A stretch of 64,000 nucleotides of DNA from Cenococcum geophilum 1.58 (lineage: Eukaryota; Ascomycota; Dothideomycetes; Gloniales; Gloniaceae). Positions 44,330 to 56,855 of the stretch are shown in pieces; position 1 is the first letter of the stretch, and every line of letters starts with the position of its first letter. The stretch is from assembly GCA_001692895.1 (NCBI GenBank), contig KV748192.1, positions 434,001 through 498,000 on the forward strand, read 5' to 3'. A program made the translations under genes and the position numbers. A model generated the notes under the pieces. The model saw only the letters and a program-made list of their open reading frames with translations. It was not told the DNA's origin and made no database searches.

Positions 44330-44674
44330 TCCCTTACACCGATAACTCTGTCCGTAAAGTGGTGGCTCGTGCGCAACCAACCAGAAAGCTTTCTTTATAG
44401 GCGGTTGGCGTTCTGCTAGGAACACCAAAATAAATCTCGGAGGGGCTCTTATAGATAGGCCAAACTTTAGATATTAAATATAGCACTAAGATAGTGCGGA
44501 ATCGCAAATCTAATAATAAGGACTTTGTTGCATAGATTTAATACCCTAAATAGACGATATATAGGCGAAGAAGAAGCCTCCTAAGCCGTTAGCACAGCTT
44601 TAATACTTATGCATCTTGATTTTGGTGTTCTCTTATACAGACCACCTTCTTACGGACCTTATTGGTGCAAGGGA
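44330..44674. mobile_element. 345-bp MITE in LINE H2
   Basis: TA duplication (44328-44329 and 44675-44676) proven by the empty site in H1 (CCCCCTGTAAGATGCC at 32063-32078). The TIRs begin TCCCTTACACCGATAA on the left and TCCCTTGCACCAATAA on the right. Further inside, AACACCAAAAT and ATTTTGGTGTT are again inverted, so the element can fold back. No coding capacity. Probably non-autonomous Tc1/mariner or similar. Confidence 0.88.
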
Positions 44675-44685
44675 TAAGATACAAA

Positions 44686-45297
44686 ATGCTAAGGCCTAAT
44701 AGGTTAAAAAAAAGAAACCCCCTATAGAAATAAGTGATAAAGAGTCTATATTTACCTTTTCTCCTCCTTCTCCTCCTCCTAGCCTGTTTAGGACAGGAAA
44801 AAAAAGAGGATATCCTTAGTCGTCTCCTGAAAAAGAAAACTAAAAACCTATAAAAAAGATAATAAAACTAACAACTACTACGGATAGTACGGCTAATATA
44901 CCTTCCTATTCCATTTCTCCAGAATAACATCTAAGCTTTACTTTAGAAAGCCTAAACCAGGCCTATAAAGGGCTAGAAGAAAAAGAAGAAGAAAGAGAAG
45001 AAATAAAAGAATAAGTTAAACAGCTAGTGTACTATACACGAAGTATCCTATTAGGAGAAAATCCCTTTACACAAGAAGAAGAAGAAAAAGAAAAAGAGAA
45101 GGCAAACGATGTTTTAAAAGGACTAGTAGAAGAAGTAAGAGCTCTCTATAAGGAGGTAGCCCCTATTAAAGAAACTTATATAAAGAAGCTAAAGAAGGAC
45201 CTCCCTTCTTCGCTCTCTCTACCCTCCTTATTACTACCTTCTACCCCTTCTCCTTTTAGTCGGAGTTCTACTTCTACTAAAAGTAAGAAAAAGTAGA
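44686..45297 (+). pseudogene. H2 LINE ORF1, 3'-truncated
   Basis: ATG at 44686 corresponds to that of H1 at 32074. An open stretch at 45027-45296 reads SILLGENPFTQEEEEKEKEK and DVLKGLVEEVRALYKEVAPI, then SSTSTKSKKK, the coiled-coil and Ser-rich linker of ORF1, closely similar to H1. It stops at the junction with element E at 45297, so the knuckle region is lost. Confidence 0.8.
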
Positions 45298-45614
45298 GTA
45301 GAGTAGAAACTGCCCTATTAGTGCTTAAAGCTTAAGGATATATTCTCTAAAGTAATATTTAATATACTCCTACTTTACTAACCGTATAATTATAAGATTA
45401 AAATTAAGCCAGATAAGGAAACCACCCTCGGCTATAGCCCCCTTTATTAATAGCCTACTGCTAAATTATAGGCCACTAAATAGTACCTTATTAATAACCT
45501 AAATAAGGGCTTTATTAAGCCTAGCTAAGTCCCTTTCGCCTTACTAATTCCCTTTACTAAAAAGCTAAACGGAGGACTTTGCTTTTATATTAACTACCAT
45601 AAGCTAAATAATAT
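45298..45614 (+). pseudogene. E reverse transcriptase, first part
   Basis: Reads PYNYKIKIKPDKETTLGYSP, YLINNLNKGFIKPS, IPFTKKLNGGLCFYINYHKL and NNI, the start of a Ty3 RT with the usual spacing. The hAT element follows at 45615. Stops at Gln are present. Confidence 0.85.
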
Positions 45615-46179
45615 TAGTAAGGTTTTTAATAAGCGAAAATCTAGCCAATAAAATATTGGCATTTGTCAATATTTACAGTGTCGATATTGGAATATTGGCA
45701 ATTTTTGGATAAAATTATTATAATAGAAATATACCTATTTTAAAAATAAATATTATACAAATTATTGGCATAGATTAGCAGTTTTATAATATATTCCCGC
45801 GTATAGAAGTATTTATACACTATAAAATATCTTAGCACGCACTACCTTACTGTTAGGTGACGAAGTCACCTCGCCTATATGTATTGTTCCGCACAGCCGT
45901 GTCTGGCATCAAGCCAGTCACTCGTTTACCTTTTGTAGGTTTGTGTGGCTAAGTGGTGCGGAGCTTATCACCTCACACTTACTAAAATCGATTAATTTAA
46001 ATATTAACTACCCCTAACTATACTACAACTATATATAATTAAAGCTCTATATCTCTAATATAACCTCTTTACTCTACTATCTACGTTATCTATAAGTAGC
46101 TAGTTATATAATAGCTTTATAGTGGCGCAGTAGAAGGGTAGTTAGATTTTTTGCGATTGTCCGCGTTACTAAAGCTTTG

Positions 46180-46460
46180 CAAAAAGCCCTGCACAAAGCT
46201 CTACTTAAAGCTCTGCTTAAAACTCTGCTTAAAGCCCTATATAGAGCTCTAAAGCTCTATTAACACGCAGCACTAATATACTAGGAAGGTTCTATAATTG
46301 GCCGTACGAACGCCTATATAACTAGTTGCCATACAATCGTCTCTATAAACGGCTCTATAAATGTCGCATAATTGCTTATATAAACTCCTATACGAACGCC
46401 TATACAATCGATTAATTAAACGTCTATATAATTGCCTATATAATCGTCTATACGAACGTC
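46180..46460 (+). repeat. 12-bp minisatellites in the hAT, left of A2
   Basis: Two unit types: AAAGCTCTGCTT (46180-46262), coding for K-A-L-L, and an A/CG-CCTATAC/TAAT-type unit (46310-46460), coding for R/N-L-Y-E/N/K. The stretch 46361-46460 is open and reads LYKLLYERLYNRLIKRLYNC, then LYNRLYERL. No initiation context is evident. Confidence 0.8.
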
Positions 46461-46653
46461 TGTCACGGAACCCTACCGTAGGGGCCTCTATAGGAGAGCC
46501 CCGTGCTCTTACATATACCTCGTGTATAGCTTATATTAGCTACGCGTAGGTATATTACCTTCTTACGCCCTTAACCCTTACGATCGATTACGTAACGTCT
46601 TGTAGACTCCTTAAATACATACGCTCTATAGCTACTGCCTACATTCCAAAATA
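46461..46653 (+). repeat. A2 5' LTR
   Basis: Starts TGTCACGGAACCC; the end is degraded to AAAATA. Confidence 0.92.
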
Positions 46654-46859
46654 TTACGTTGCGCCTTTTTACTACTAACGCTTAGCCTATAACTAATTCT
46701 ATGTCTATAAATTACCTCACTTTATACTTTTAAGGAACCTATAATAGTAAGACAATATTCCTTACTAGCTACTATATTAAACCTAAAGAATAATCTAATA
46801 CCTATATTTAACCTACGACGCCAATTAATCCCAAGAGAATTTAATTTATTAGCCCTAGC

Positions 46860-49800
46860 CTTAACCCCTAAAGAGATGGATACTAATAATATCTTATCTT
46901 TTATTAACTATATAACTATAAATAAGTAAATAGAAGGGTTACTACCTATTAAAATTAAAATACAAGACGCCGAGATGTTTGTAAAAATAGTAGTATAAGA
47001 CCCTAATAAATACTACCGCCTTCTATAGAACTACTACCTAAAGCTTATATAAGCTAAGATACGTATTACCTAAGATCGCAATATTATCTAAGACCTATAA
47101 GCTTATAAGGCGCTCGCTAATAATATACGTTAAGAAATTAAAGACAACCTCCGCGTATCTAAACGCGATATCTAATAGTTAAAGAAAAATAAGATTATAC
47201 TAATTGCTACAGTTACTAAAAAAGAAGGCATAATTAAATACCTATAATCTTAGCTTAATGAACATATTTATAATAACGCTAGATACCTCTTTACTATATA
47301 TAACGCCACCTAAGTCTTTACGCCCCCGGCAACTTTACCTACTTAACGCTTAACAGAGGGTTAGTGCTAAGTAGCTTTACCTAATAGGAACCCCTACTAA
47401 AGCAGTAATAATAAACGCTATAATAATTGGACCTAAACTGCTACCGTAGGGTTTAATATACGCTACCCTAATCCCCTAGTCTTTTAGGGAGACTGTAAGA
47501 AATATAGCCACTAGAAGATATAAATCCGTAAAAAACTAACCCAGAGCGCCTGCCTTTTTCCTATAGAAGATACTAAGATTGGCTATATTATCGGGCGAAT
47601 AAAGGGTATACTATTTAATAGACTCTTTGCCTAATAGGAAACTAATAGTCCCTAAAAGTAGTAGTCTTGCTAAGAAGTTCTTAATAATCTTATTTAATAT
47701 ACCGCGACTATAACTTACTAGCTACTAACCGAGCTAAACTATAAGCCCTAAAGATAAGCCCTACTAAATTATTTAATAAGTTTTATATTAAATTCTAGAA
47801 ATACACTAGAGCCCTTACCTAAGACGATACTAAAGACTAGAAGGATCTTCTTAAAAAAGTTACTTATTGCCTTAGTTATATAGCCGCCAGCTATAACTAT
47901 AATAATATTTATAAGATAGTAGTAGCCCTATAGAAGATTAAACAACAACTAAATTAAATTACTACTACTAATTTTTACCTAAAGACCTCTTTATAGAAGC
48001 CCTTTAGGCCTACTAAACCTATATATACTAAGCCACCAATACCTACTACCTTAAGTACCACTAGAGCTAATATTAACCTCTCTATACTAACCTTTCCGTA
48101 AAAACTTCTAGATGGAGAGTATAAGCTACTTTAGAAACTAGGACGCTACTATAAATGCTATTAAGAAGGCTATTATTACGATAACCTAAACTACTTAATA
48201 GCTAGGTTTAGTACCCGCCGCCTAATATCTAACCTAATACCCTAAATACTAAATACGTTATTATACGCTACTACTATATAAGATAAAGACGTAGTAATAG
48301 TAGTAGAGTTGGATACGGAAGCGGAAAATACTAAGTCCCTACCCTAAGTTGTGGGTTAGGACGCCCTAATAATAGAGGGATTTATATATTAGCCTACTTA
48401 ATAAATAACTTAGTAAAGATAAACGGACGGAAATAGATAGTTTTACCTATAATAGAAACTACTACTAAAAAATAATATAAAATCTATTTTATAATTAACT
48501 GCAGAGCTACTAATAAATTTATAAATACCTAATTTATATGTACTTATAGCCTATCTACCTTACCCCTTACTAAAGCCCGCGCCTTATAACTTGCTAATAG
48601 TAGTTCTACTATATAAAAGATTACCTACATAGTATAACTCTATTTAGATATAACGGGCACCAAAAAGAGCTTTAGGCCTATATTACACTACTTACTAACT
48701 ACCCTATTATTCTTAGAATAAGCTAGCTTAAATAATATAACCCTACTATTAACTAGGAAAAGAAAAAAGCAACCTTTAACTCTAAATACTATAGAGAAAC
48801 TTGCCTAGGACACAGCCTAACCGCCTCTATTTACTTACTAGGATATTAACCTAAGAAACCCCTTATTACCCCACCTATAACTAACTACTACTATATAAGT
48901 GCCGCGGCCTTCTACCGTATAGTATATAGGAAAGGCTAGACCGTTACTATAGCCTCCTAATTATAACTATATAAGCTTAATAAAGAATAAAACTACGTCC
49001 TCTATAGTAATAAGATAGACATAGTTAACCTTTTAGAAGATAACGCCCCTGCGAAACTCTACGGACTTTTACCTTTAGACTTTAAAAAGTTTATAAAGCT
49101 TAAAAAAGGACTTACTAATAAGGAACTCTATAAGCTCCTTCCTAAAAGGTACTATAACTTTATTAATATATGCTTATAAAAGAGCGTAGATATACTCCCC
49201 CCATATTAACCTAATAACTATACCATTAATATTAAATAAGGAAAAATGCTACCTTATAAGAGACCCTATTTAATATCTAAAGATAAACTTCTAGTTATAA
49301 AAAAGTATATTAATAAACACCTTAACAAAGGATTTATCCGCCCTAGCATATCCCTAGCAGCCGCCCTTATCCTTCTTACTAAAAAGCTAAAAGGAGGTAT
49401 TTAATTCTGCGTTAACTATAGAGGACTTAACGCTATTATAATTAAGAACNNATACNNNNTACCGCTTATACGTAAGACNNTNAAGCGGCTTAGTTAAGCT
49501 AAAATCTATACTAAGCTTAATATTATCGCCGCCTTTAACTATTTCTAAATATAGGAAGGTAACGAATAGAAAACCGCATTTGTATTACGCTTCGGCCAAT
49601 CTAAATATACTATTATACCCTTTAGCGTATATAACGGCCTAAGTACCTTCTAAAGCTATATTAATAACGCCTTATAGGACTATTTTAATAACTTCTATTC
49701 TGTATATCTAGACAATATACTTATCTATAGTAATAACCCTTTTAAGCATATTGAGTACGTTTAAAAGGTTTTAGAGCGCCTTAGGGACGTAGAACTTTAT

Positions 49801-52300
49801 ATTAATTTAAAGAAGTATAAATTCTTAGTTATAGAAGTAAAATACCTTAGACTAATTATTACTACTAAGGGTGTCCGTATAGACCCTAAGAAAGTACGTA
49901 TAATTACTAAATAGTAAGCCCCTAACTATATTAAGGACATATAAGCCTTCCTCGGTTTTATTAACTTTTATTAGAAATTTATATACAACTTCTTAGGCGT
50001 AGTAGCACTACTTATAATATTAATACGAACAAAGGGCCTTTCTATAAAAGGAAGAAAAACGCACCTACGTTTTACCTAAACGCCTAAATTCAAGAAGGCG
50101 TTCTAAGACCTTAAAAATGCTTTTACTAAAGCACCTATCCTAGCTTACTTTATACTAGGATAATAACTCTATCTTAAAACTAACTTCTTAGACTACGTTA
50201 ACGCAGGCGTCCTTTCCCAGATAGGTGATAACGGCCTCCTCTACCTAGTCGCATTCTACTCGTTTAAGCTTATACTATAAAAGTATAACTATAAGATCTA
50301 TAATAAGGAACTTCTTATAATTATATAAATATTTAAGGAATTCTAATTAGAACTCTCCTTAGTAGAACCTAATTAGCCAACTAAAGTCCTTATAGACTAT
50401 TGTAATTTTAGATACTTTATAACTATAAAGCAGCTAAACTAACGCTAAGTATACTAGAACGAGTTTCTCTCTAGTTTTAACTTTAAAATTATATATAGAC
50501 TAGGAGTATAAGGTACTAAACCTTATAGCCTAATACGCCGCTTATAAGACCTTCCTTAGTTTAAAAATAACTCTTATAATTAGTTCTAATAATAAACGAT
50601 CCTAAAAGCATAAAATTTAGCCTTAGGTATACTACCTATAATAGAGCTAACTATACCTTAGCTTTATACCATAGAACTAGAGTTACCTCCTAAAATTAAT
50701 AAGCTTATTACTACCGTATATAACATCTTTATTAACCTATTACTGCATTAACTTATTACGGTAAAGATCGCTAGCGCCTATACGCTGCCTACTAACCTCT
50801 AAAGCTTAGGCTAAATTAATATAGCAGCCTTAAAAGTAAAAGAGAATAGGCTCTATTATAGAGGCCGCCTATTTATCCCTAACTTAGAAAATTTACAATA
50901 GTAGCTAATCTAAATGGCCTACAACCTCTAATTAAGCGGCTACCTAGGTAGAGGAGGAACCTATAAGCTTCTTAGCCAATACTACTTCTAGCTAAAAATA
51001 ATAGACTTAGTTAAACGCTTTATAGGCGCCTACTATAGTTATAAGCGCGCTAAGGCCTTTAATATAAAGTACTAAGAACTACTATACCCTCTACTAGTAC
51101 CTATATAATAATAGGCAGATATCGCTATAGATTTTGTTATTAACCTACTACCTTATAAACAATACGGCCGTACCTATAAGAACATCTTTATAATAATATG
51201 CCGACTTATAAAAGAGCGCCACTATATCCTAACTAAAGGTATAGCCGTTAGCAACGTTACTAATACCTTCCTTTACGAAGTTTACTAACTATATAGGTTA
51301 TCTAACTTAATTACATCCAACTAAGGTATATAATTTAACTCCAATATATAGAGATAAATCTGCTAACGCCTTAGCATCTCTATTAAGATATCTATATCCT
51401 TTTATTATAAAACTACTAGGTAACTAGAAAAAGCTAATACTAGTATAAAAGTGTACCTATAATAGGTAGTTGCCTATAGTTAATATAACTAGGTAGATTA
51501 CCTCCTATTAGGTAAATTTGTAGTAAATAACTATATCTTAACCACTATAGGACTTACCCCGTTCTTTGCAAATAAGGGTTATTACCCCTAATCTAGTATA
51601 GAGCTACTAGAACCTATTAATAAGAAACTGCTATATAGAAAACGCTTTAAGACGCTACTTACTAACTAGCATGCAGACCGTATAAAAAATCTACTTAACT
51701 ACTATAAGGGAGAAATGGCCTGGGCTTAAGCAAAGTAGGCCTACTTTACCGACTATTATAGAACGCCACTACTAAAGATGTGTGTTGGCGACCAGGTATA
51801 GCTAAATATATATAATATCTCTATGCAGAGGCCTATAAAGTTACTTAATTATAAGAACCTCGGCCCCTCTCTAATTAAACGAGTTATTAATAGGGGAGTT
51901 GTATATAAGCTAGAACTCCCGCCTACCCTAGCCACCCATAGGATATAGCCTATATTTTACCTATAGCCACTATACCTCTATTAGCCTAACCCCTTACTAG
52001 GGCAGATATAGCCTAAACCCCTACTAGTACTAATCCGAAATAAGAATAAAGATAAAAACCACAAGAAGTAGACTATTAAACGAATTATTAACTCTAAATA
52101 CTTTAGTAAAGGTAGAGGACGACGGCTCTACTATAAAGCTAGATATACAGGATTTAACATAAATTAGCTAGAATGGCAACTATAGAAAGACTTTAAAAAT
52201 GCGAAGGATCTAATTAGCGACTTTTACTATATAAACCTACATAAACTAGGCCTAAGTAGAGATTTTATACCTAATCCTCTATAGGAGCCCTTATAGAGTT
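46860..52300 (+). pseudogene. A2 gag-pol, RIP-degraded
   Basis: Collinear with A3: gag 46860-48460, protease 48490-48750, RT 49290-50050 (GVFNSALTIEDL-type start, KLNIIAAFN, YLDNILIY at 49700-49730), RNase H 50130-50440, integrase 50830-51650 (including SNQGIQFNSNI-like) and chromodomain 52060-52250. The catalytic YLDD reads YLDN. Very many stops at Gln/Trp, and Cys to Tyr changes in both zinc motifs. Confidence 0.88.
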
Positions 52301-52387
52301 AAACCGTTATATATTACTACGTAAGGGAAAATTGCCGTTAGATTATAGTAAAGTGCGATTATATAACCAGAATATTATTAAAATGTC

Positions 52388-52578
52388 TAGGAACTTTAAC
52401 CGGCGGTTAAAATTGTCTAATTAGTTGGATTCTTAGATACTAAGCCCTATTATATAATATTATTTTAAGCCTTTAGCAATACCCCCCTTTCTTCTTTTCT
52501 ATACCTTAAGTGTCCCTTTTATATATATATAGTAACTATAGCGTCACCGGAGCTCAGCCTCTATAGGAGGGGGGGTAG
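52388..52578 (+). other. A2 3' untranslated region
   Basis: Hairpin module at 52390-52430, CCCCCCTTTCTTC block, TATA repeat and polypurine tract GGAGGGGGGG just before the LTR. Confidence 0.8.
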
Positions 52579-52771
52579 TTTTACGGCACCCTACCGTAGG
52601 GGCCTCTATAGGAGAGCCCCGTGCTTTTACATATACCTCGCGTATAGCTTATATCAGCTACGCGTAGGTATATTACCTCCTTACGCCCTCGACCCTTACG
52701 ATTAATCGCGCAACGTTTTATAGACTCCTTAAACACATACGCTCTATAGCTACTACCTACGTTCCGTAATA
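52579..52771 (+). repeat. A2 3' LTR
   Basis: Begins TTTTACGG in place of TGTCACGG. It aligns with all A LTRs. Confidence 0.92.
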
Positions 52772-53310
52772 CGTCTCTATAAACGTCTCTATAAATATCT
52801 ATATAAACGCCTGCACAAACGCCTATATAAAGCTCTACTTAAAGGTCTATACAGAGAAGCTCTATTAAAGCTCTAACCAAACTTTACTTAAAGCTCTGCT
52901 TAAAGCTCTACTTAAAGCTCTACTTAAAGCTCTGCTTTAAGCTCTACTTAAAGCTCTGCTTAAAGCTCTACTTAAAGCTCTGCTTAAAGCTCTACTTAAA
53001 GCTCTGCTTAAAGCTCTACTCAAAGCTGCTTAAAGCCACTCAAAGCTCTACTTAAAGCTCTGCTTAAAGCTCTGCTTAAAACTCTACTAAGGCTCTATAC
53101 GGAACTCTTTAAAAGCTCTACTTAAAAGCTCTACGCGAGGCTTTGCTCGAAGCTCTACACGAGACTCTATTCTAAGCTCTACTAATACACAGCACTAATA
53201 TACTAGAAGACTCTATAATCGTCTATATAAACGGCTCTATAATTAATTAATTTATTAATTAATTGCCTATATAAACGCCTATACGAACGTCCGCACGTCT
53301 ATATATCTAT
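52772..53310 (+). repeat. 12-bp minisatellites in the hAT, right of A2
   Basis: The CGTCTATAAA unit resumes at 52772. At least sixteen AAAGCTCTRCTT units follow (52830-53100), then degenerate units to 53180 and a second block of CCTATAYRAACG units (53210-53300). Unit length stays at 12 bp except for a few slips. Confidence 0.85.
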
Positions 53311-53660
53311 ATGTCTACACACCTATACGCCGTACGTGGCTTTGTATAAGGCTCCGCGCGAACCTCCGCACAAAGCTCTACTAAAACTCTACATAAGACT
53401 CTGCCTAAAGCTTACCCCCTACTGCAAAGCATAATGGAGGGATAGAATTTGCGAAGCAAATCCCTACTAACTAGTATCTATAGGTTAAAAGTCTTCTTTT
53501 ACTAGCAGTTTAGTAACTCTTCTATATTAATGGAGTCTAATATAGGTATAAAAGGTAATAAGTCTGCTTTAAAAGCTATAATATTTAATAATTTATCCGT
53601 ATAATATTAATGTAAAAAAATTTTATGGGGTGCTAAGAAGATCTGCAAATATTACAAATA
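53311..53660. other. hAT interior without repeats
   Basis: About 350 bp of AT-rich sequence between the minisatellite and the subterminal repeats. No reading frame or motif is recognised. Confidence 0.4.
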
Positions 53661-53756
53661 TAGCCAATACTCGCCAATATTCGCCAATATTAATTAGTAA
53701 CAATATTGATCAATCTAATTAGCAATATTAATATTAAAAACCTTACTAAATAATAT

Positions 53757-54821
53757 AACCCATAAAGACCGTTATCTACTACCCTTACTTAAGGAAACGT
53801 TAGCCTAAATAAGTAGAGCTAAAGTTTTTATAAAGCTTAATATATAATAGGCCTTTTATTAAATTAGGATAGATCCCAGATCTAAGGACCTTATTATATT
53901 TTAGACCTATTACGGATTATATAAATATAAAGTGTTTCCTTTTAGACTAACTAACGGACTAGCTATATATTAACGGTATATAAATAATATACTCTTTAAC
54001 TACCTTAATAACTTCTATATAGCTTACCTAGATAATATAATAATTTATTCTAAGAATAAGCTTAAATATAAGGAGTATATCCGTAAAGTCTTATAACGGC
54101 TCCGCAAGGCTAGGCTCTAGGTTAATATTAAGAAGTTAGAGTTTAGCGTTAAGCGTATAAAATACTTAGGATTTATTATTAGTATAGATGGAATTAAAGC
54201 CGACTTAGAAAAAACGGTAGTAATTAACTAATAGGAACCCCTATGGACCGTAAAGGGAGTATAATTATTTTTAGAATTTTATAACTTTTACTAATACTTT
54301 ATTAAGAACTATAATAGGATTGCCTAACCTCTTAACTGCCTTACTAAAAAGGACTAACCCTTTAATTTTAATACCGTATATAGGAAGGCTTTTAATAAGC
54401 TTAAAGAGCGGCTAATTTTAGCCCCCTTACTCGCCTATTTCTACCTAAAATAACCCTTAATGCTAGAAACTAATGCCTTAGATAGTGCTATAGCTAGCGT
54501 CTTTTCCCAGAAGTAACCGGACGGGAAATAGTACCCTATTATATACTATTTAAAGACTATAGTAAATACTAAGCTAAATTACCCTATCTATAATAAAGAA
54601 ATGCTAGCTATTATCTTTAGCTTTTAGCACTAACGTATATAGCTAAAGGGGGCTCCTAAGCCTATTTAGGTAGTCTTAAATTATAAGGCCTAGAATACTT
54701 TATAATAACTAAGGCCCTTATAGCCTAGCAAGCACGCTAGGTAGACGTCTTATCCTAGTTTAATTTCCTAATTATATATAGGCTAGGCGCTACTAACTAT
54801 ACGGACGCTCTTATAAGATAT
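53757..54821 (+). pseudogene. E reverse transcriptase (rest) and RNase H
   Basis: Continues THKDRYLLPLLKETLA, RAKVFIKLNI, FRLTNGLAIYQRYINNILF, IAYLDNIIIYS (catalytic YLDD now YLDN), IKYLGFIISIDGIKADLEKT, FLEFYNFY, FNKLKERLILAPLLAYF and MLETNALDSAIASVFSQK. RNase H reads YPIYNKEMLAIIFSF. It ends in YTDALIRY at the GATAT duplication of A3. Confidence 0.88.
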
Positions 54822-55013
54822 TGTCACGGAACCCCACCACAGGGGCCTCCATAGGAGAGCCCCGTGCTCTCGCGTACACCTCACGTACAGCTTATATCAG
54901 CTACGCGTAGGTATATCACCTCCTTACGCCCTCGACCCTTACGATCGATCGCGTAACGTCTTGTAGACTCCTCGAATACATACGTCTTGTAGCCACTGCC
55001 CCGTCCCGTGACA
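54822..55013 (+). repeat. A3 5' LTR
   Basis: TGTCACGGAACC..CCCGTGACA: canonical TG/CA ends intact. This is the reference copy for the family. Confidence 0.96.
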
Positions 55014-55229
55014 TTACGTTGCGCCTTTTTACCACTAACACCTAGCCTACAACTAATTCTACGTCTCTATAATACTACAGGCGCTACCAAAAGCAGTATG
55101 CCTATAAGTTACCTCACTTTATACTTCCAAGGAACCTATAATAGTAAGACAATATTCCTTACTAGCTATTATATTAAACCTAAAGAACAATCTAATACCT
55201 ATACTTAACCTACGACGCCAATTAATCCC

Positions 55230-56855
55230 AGGAGAATTCGATTTATTAGCCCTAGCCTTAACCCCTAAGGAGATAGACACCAATAATGTCTTATCTTTTA
55301 TTAACTATATAACTATGGATAAGTAAGCGGAAGGGCTACTACCTATTAAAATCAAAATATAAAACGCTAAGATATTCGCAAAAATAGTAGCACGAGAATC
55401 TAATAAATACTACCGCCTTCTATAGAACTACTACCTAAAGCTTATATAAGCCGAGATGTATATTGCTTAAGATCGCGATATTATCTAAGACCTATAAGCT
55501 CGCGAGGCGCTCGCCAATAACACGCGTTAAGAAACCGAAAACGACCTCTACATGTCTAAACGCAACGTCTAACAGTTAAAGAAGGCTAAAATTGCACTTA
55601 TTACTACAGTTACTAAAAGAGAAGGCACAATTAAATACCTACAATCTCAGCTTAATAAGCACATTTATAATAACACTAGATACCTCTCTACTATATACAA
55701 CACCACTTAAGTCTCTACGCCCTTAGCAACTTCACCTACTTAACGCTTAATAGAGGGTTAGCGCTAAGCAGCCTTACCTAACAGGAACCCCTACTAAAGT
55801 AATAACAAAAGCTATAACGACTAAACCTAAGCTGCTACTGTAGGGTCTAATATACATTACCCTAATCCCCTAGTTTTCTAGGGAGACCGCAAAGAATATA
55901 GCTACTAAAAGATACAAATCCATAAAAAACTAACTTAGAGCGCCTGCCTTTTTCCTATAGAAGACACTAAGATTAGCTACATTATTGGGCGAATAAAGGG
56001 TACACCATTTAATAGACTCTTCGCCTAATGGGAGACCAATAGCCCCTAGAAGTAGTAGTCCTACTAAGAAGTCCTTAATGATCTCAACCTAATATACCGC
56101 AACTACGACCTACTAGCTACCAACTAAGCTAAACTACGTGCCCTAAAGATAAGCCCTACCGAATTATTTAATGAGTTCTATGTTAAATTCTAGGAATACA
56201 CCGGAGCCCTTACCTAAGACAATACTAAAGACCAGGAAGATCTCCTTAAAAAAGTCACTTATCGCCTTAGTTACGCAGCCGCCAGCCACAACTACAATAA
56301 TGTTTATAATATAGTAGCAGCTATACAGAAGATTAAACGACAACTAAATCAGATTACTACTATAAACCCCCGCCCAAAGACCTCCCTATAGAAGCCCTCC
56401 AGACCTACTAAACTACCAACGCCTACTACCCTAAGTAATACTACTAGTCCTAATATCGACCTTTCTATACCAACCTTCCCGCAGAAGCTACTAAACGAAG
56501 AACGCGAGCTACTCTAGAAGCTAAAGCGTTACTATAGATATCGTTAAGAAGGCTATTATAGCTATAGCCTAAACTACCTAATAGCTAGGTTTAGTAGCCG
56601 CCGCCTAATACCTAACCTAATACCTTAAACACTAAATACGTTGCTATGTGCCACTACTGTATAAGATAAAGACGCAGCAACAGCGGTAAAGTCGGATACG
56701 GAAACGGAAAACGCCAAGTCCCAGCCCTAAGTCACAGGTTAGGACGCCCTAATAATAAGGGGATCTATATATCGGCCTACTTAATAGATAACTTAGTAAA
56801 GATAAATAGACGGAAACAGATAGTTTTACCCATAATAGGAACTACTGCCAAAAAA
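55230..56855 (+). pseudogene. A3 gag, RIP-degraded
   Basis: Reads LALALTPKEIDTNNVLSFIN, ITTVTKREGTIKYLQSQLNK (a coiled segment), then the capsid-like part LLATN-AKLRALKISPTELFN, TGALT-DNTKDQEDLLKKVT. The knuckle reads YYRYR-EGYYSYS where C-x2-C-x4-H-x4-C is expected, so the Cys and His have become Tyr. The first ATG is uncertain. Confidence 0.75.

Larger units (their letters stand above)
37220..45297 (+). mobile_element. LINE copy H2, split by a Tc1 element and a MITE, 3' end lost
   Basis: 37220-37449 matches the H1 leader (21905-22061 joined to 31866-31950) and shows the uninterrupted Pogo target. After the Tc1 element, similarity to H1 resumes at about 44225 (AATCTCCCCAGAAAT region), continues to the MITE at 44330 and beyond it from 44677, and ends abruptly at 45297 inside ORF1, where element E begins. 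A 37335-37607 open stretch covers the leader and part of the Tc1 TIR and is not a real gene. Confidence 0.75.
46461..52771 (+). mobile_element. A2: complete Ty3 chromovirus
   Basis: 6.3 kb with 193-bp LTRs at 46461-46653 and 52579-52771. The flanking duplication is ACGTC (46456-46460; CGTC at 52772-52775, with the first A merged into the LTR end). It lies within the hAT minisatellite. Same organisation as A3 but clearly more RIP damage. N bases at 49450-49483 fall in the RT. Confidence 0.9.
45615..53748. mobile_element. hAT-like DNA transposon (carries A2)
   Basis: Flanked by a perfect 8-bp duplication AATAATAT (45607-45614 and 53749-53756). The TIRs are TAGTAAGGTTTTTAATA, 17 bp perfect. Removal restores LNNITHKDRY in the E RT. 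8-bp duplications and TAG-type ends fit the hAT superfamily. Multiple ATATTGGC/GCCAATAT subterminal motifs lie at 45637-45705 and 53660-53695, typical of hAT subterminal repeats. Without A2 it is about 1.8 kb. No transposase is seen; the interior is mostly 12-bp minisatellite, so it looks non-autonomous. Confidence 0.88.

Noticed and set aside
52820..53180. CRISPR array from regularly repeated short units
   Set aside because: Units are contiguous 12-bp repeats without spacers, and the host is a fungus.
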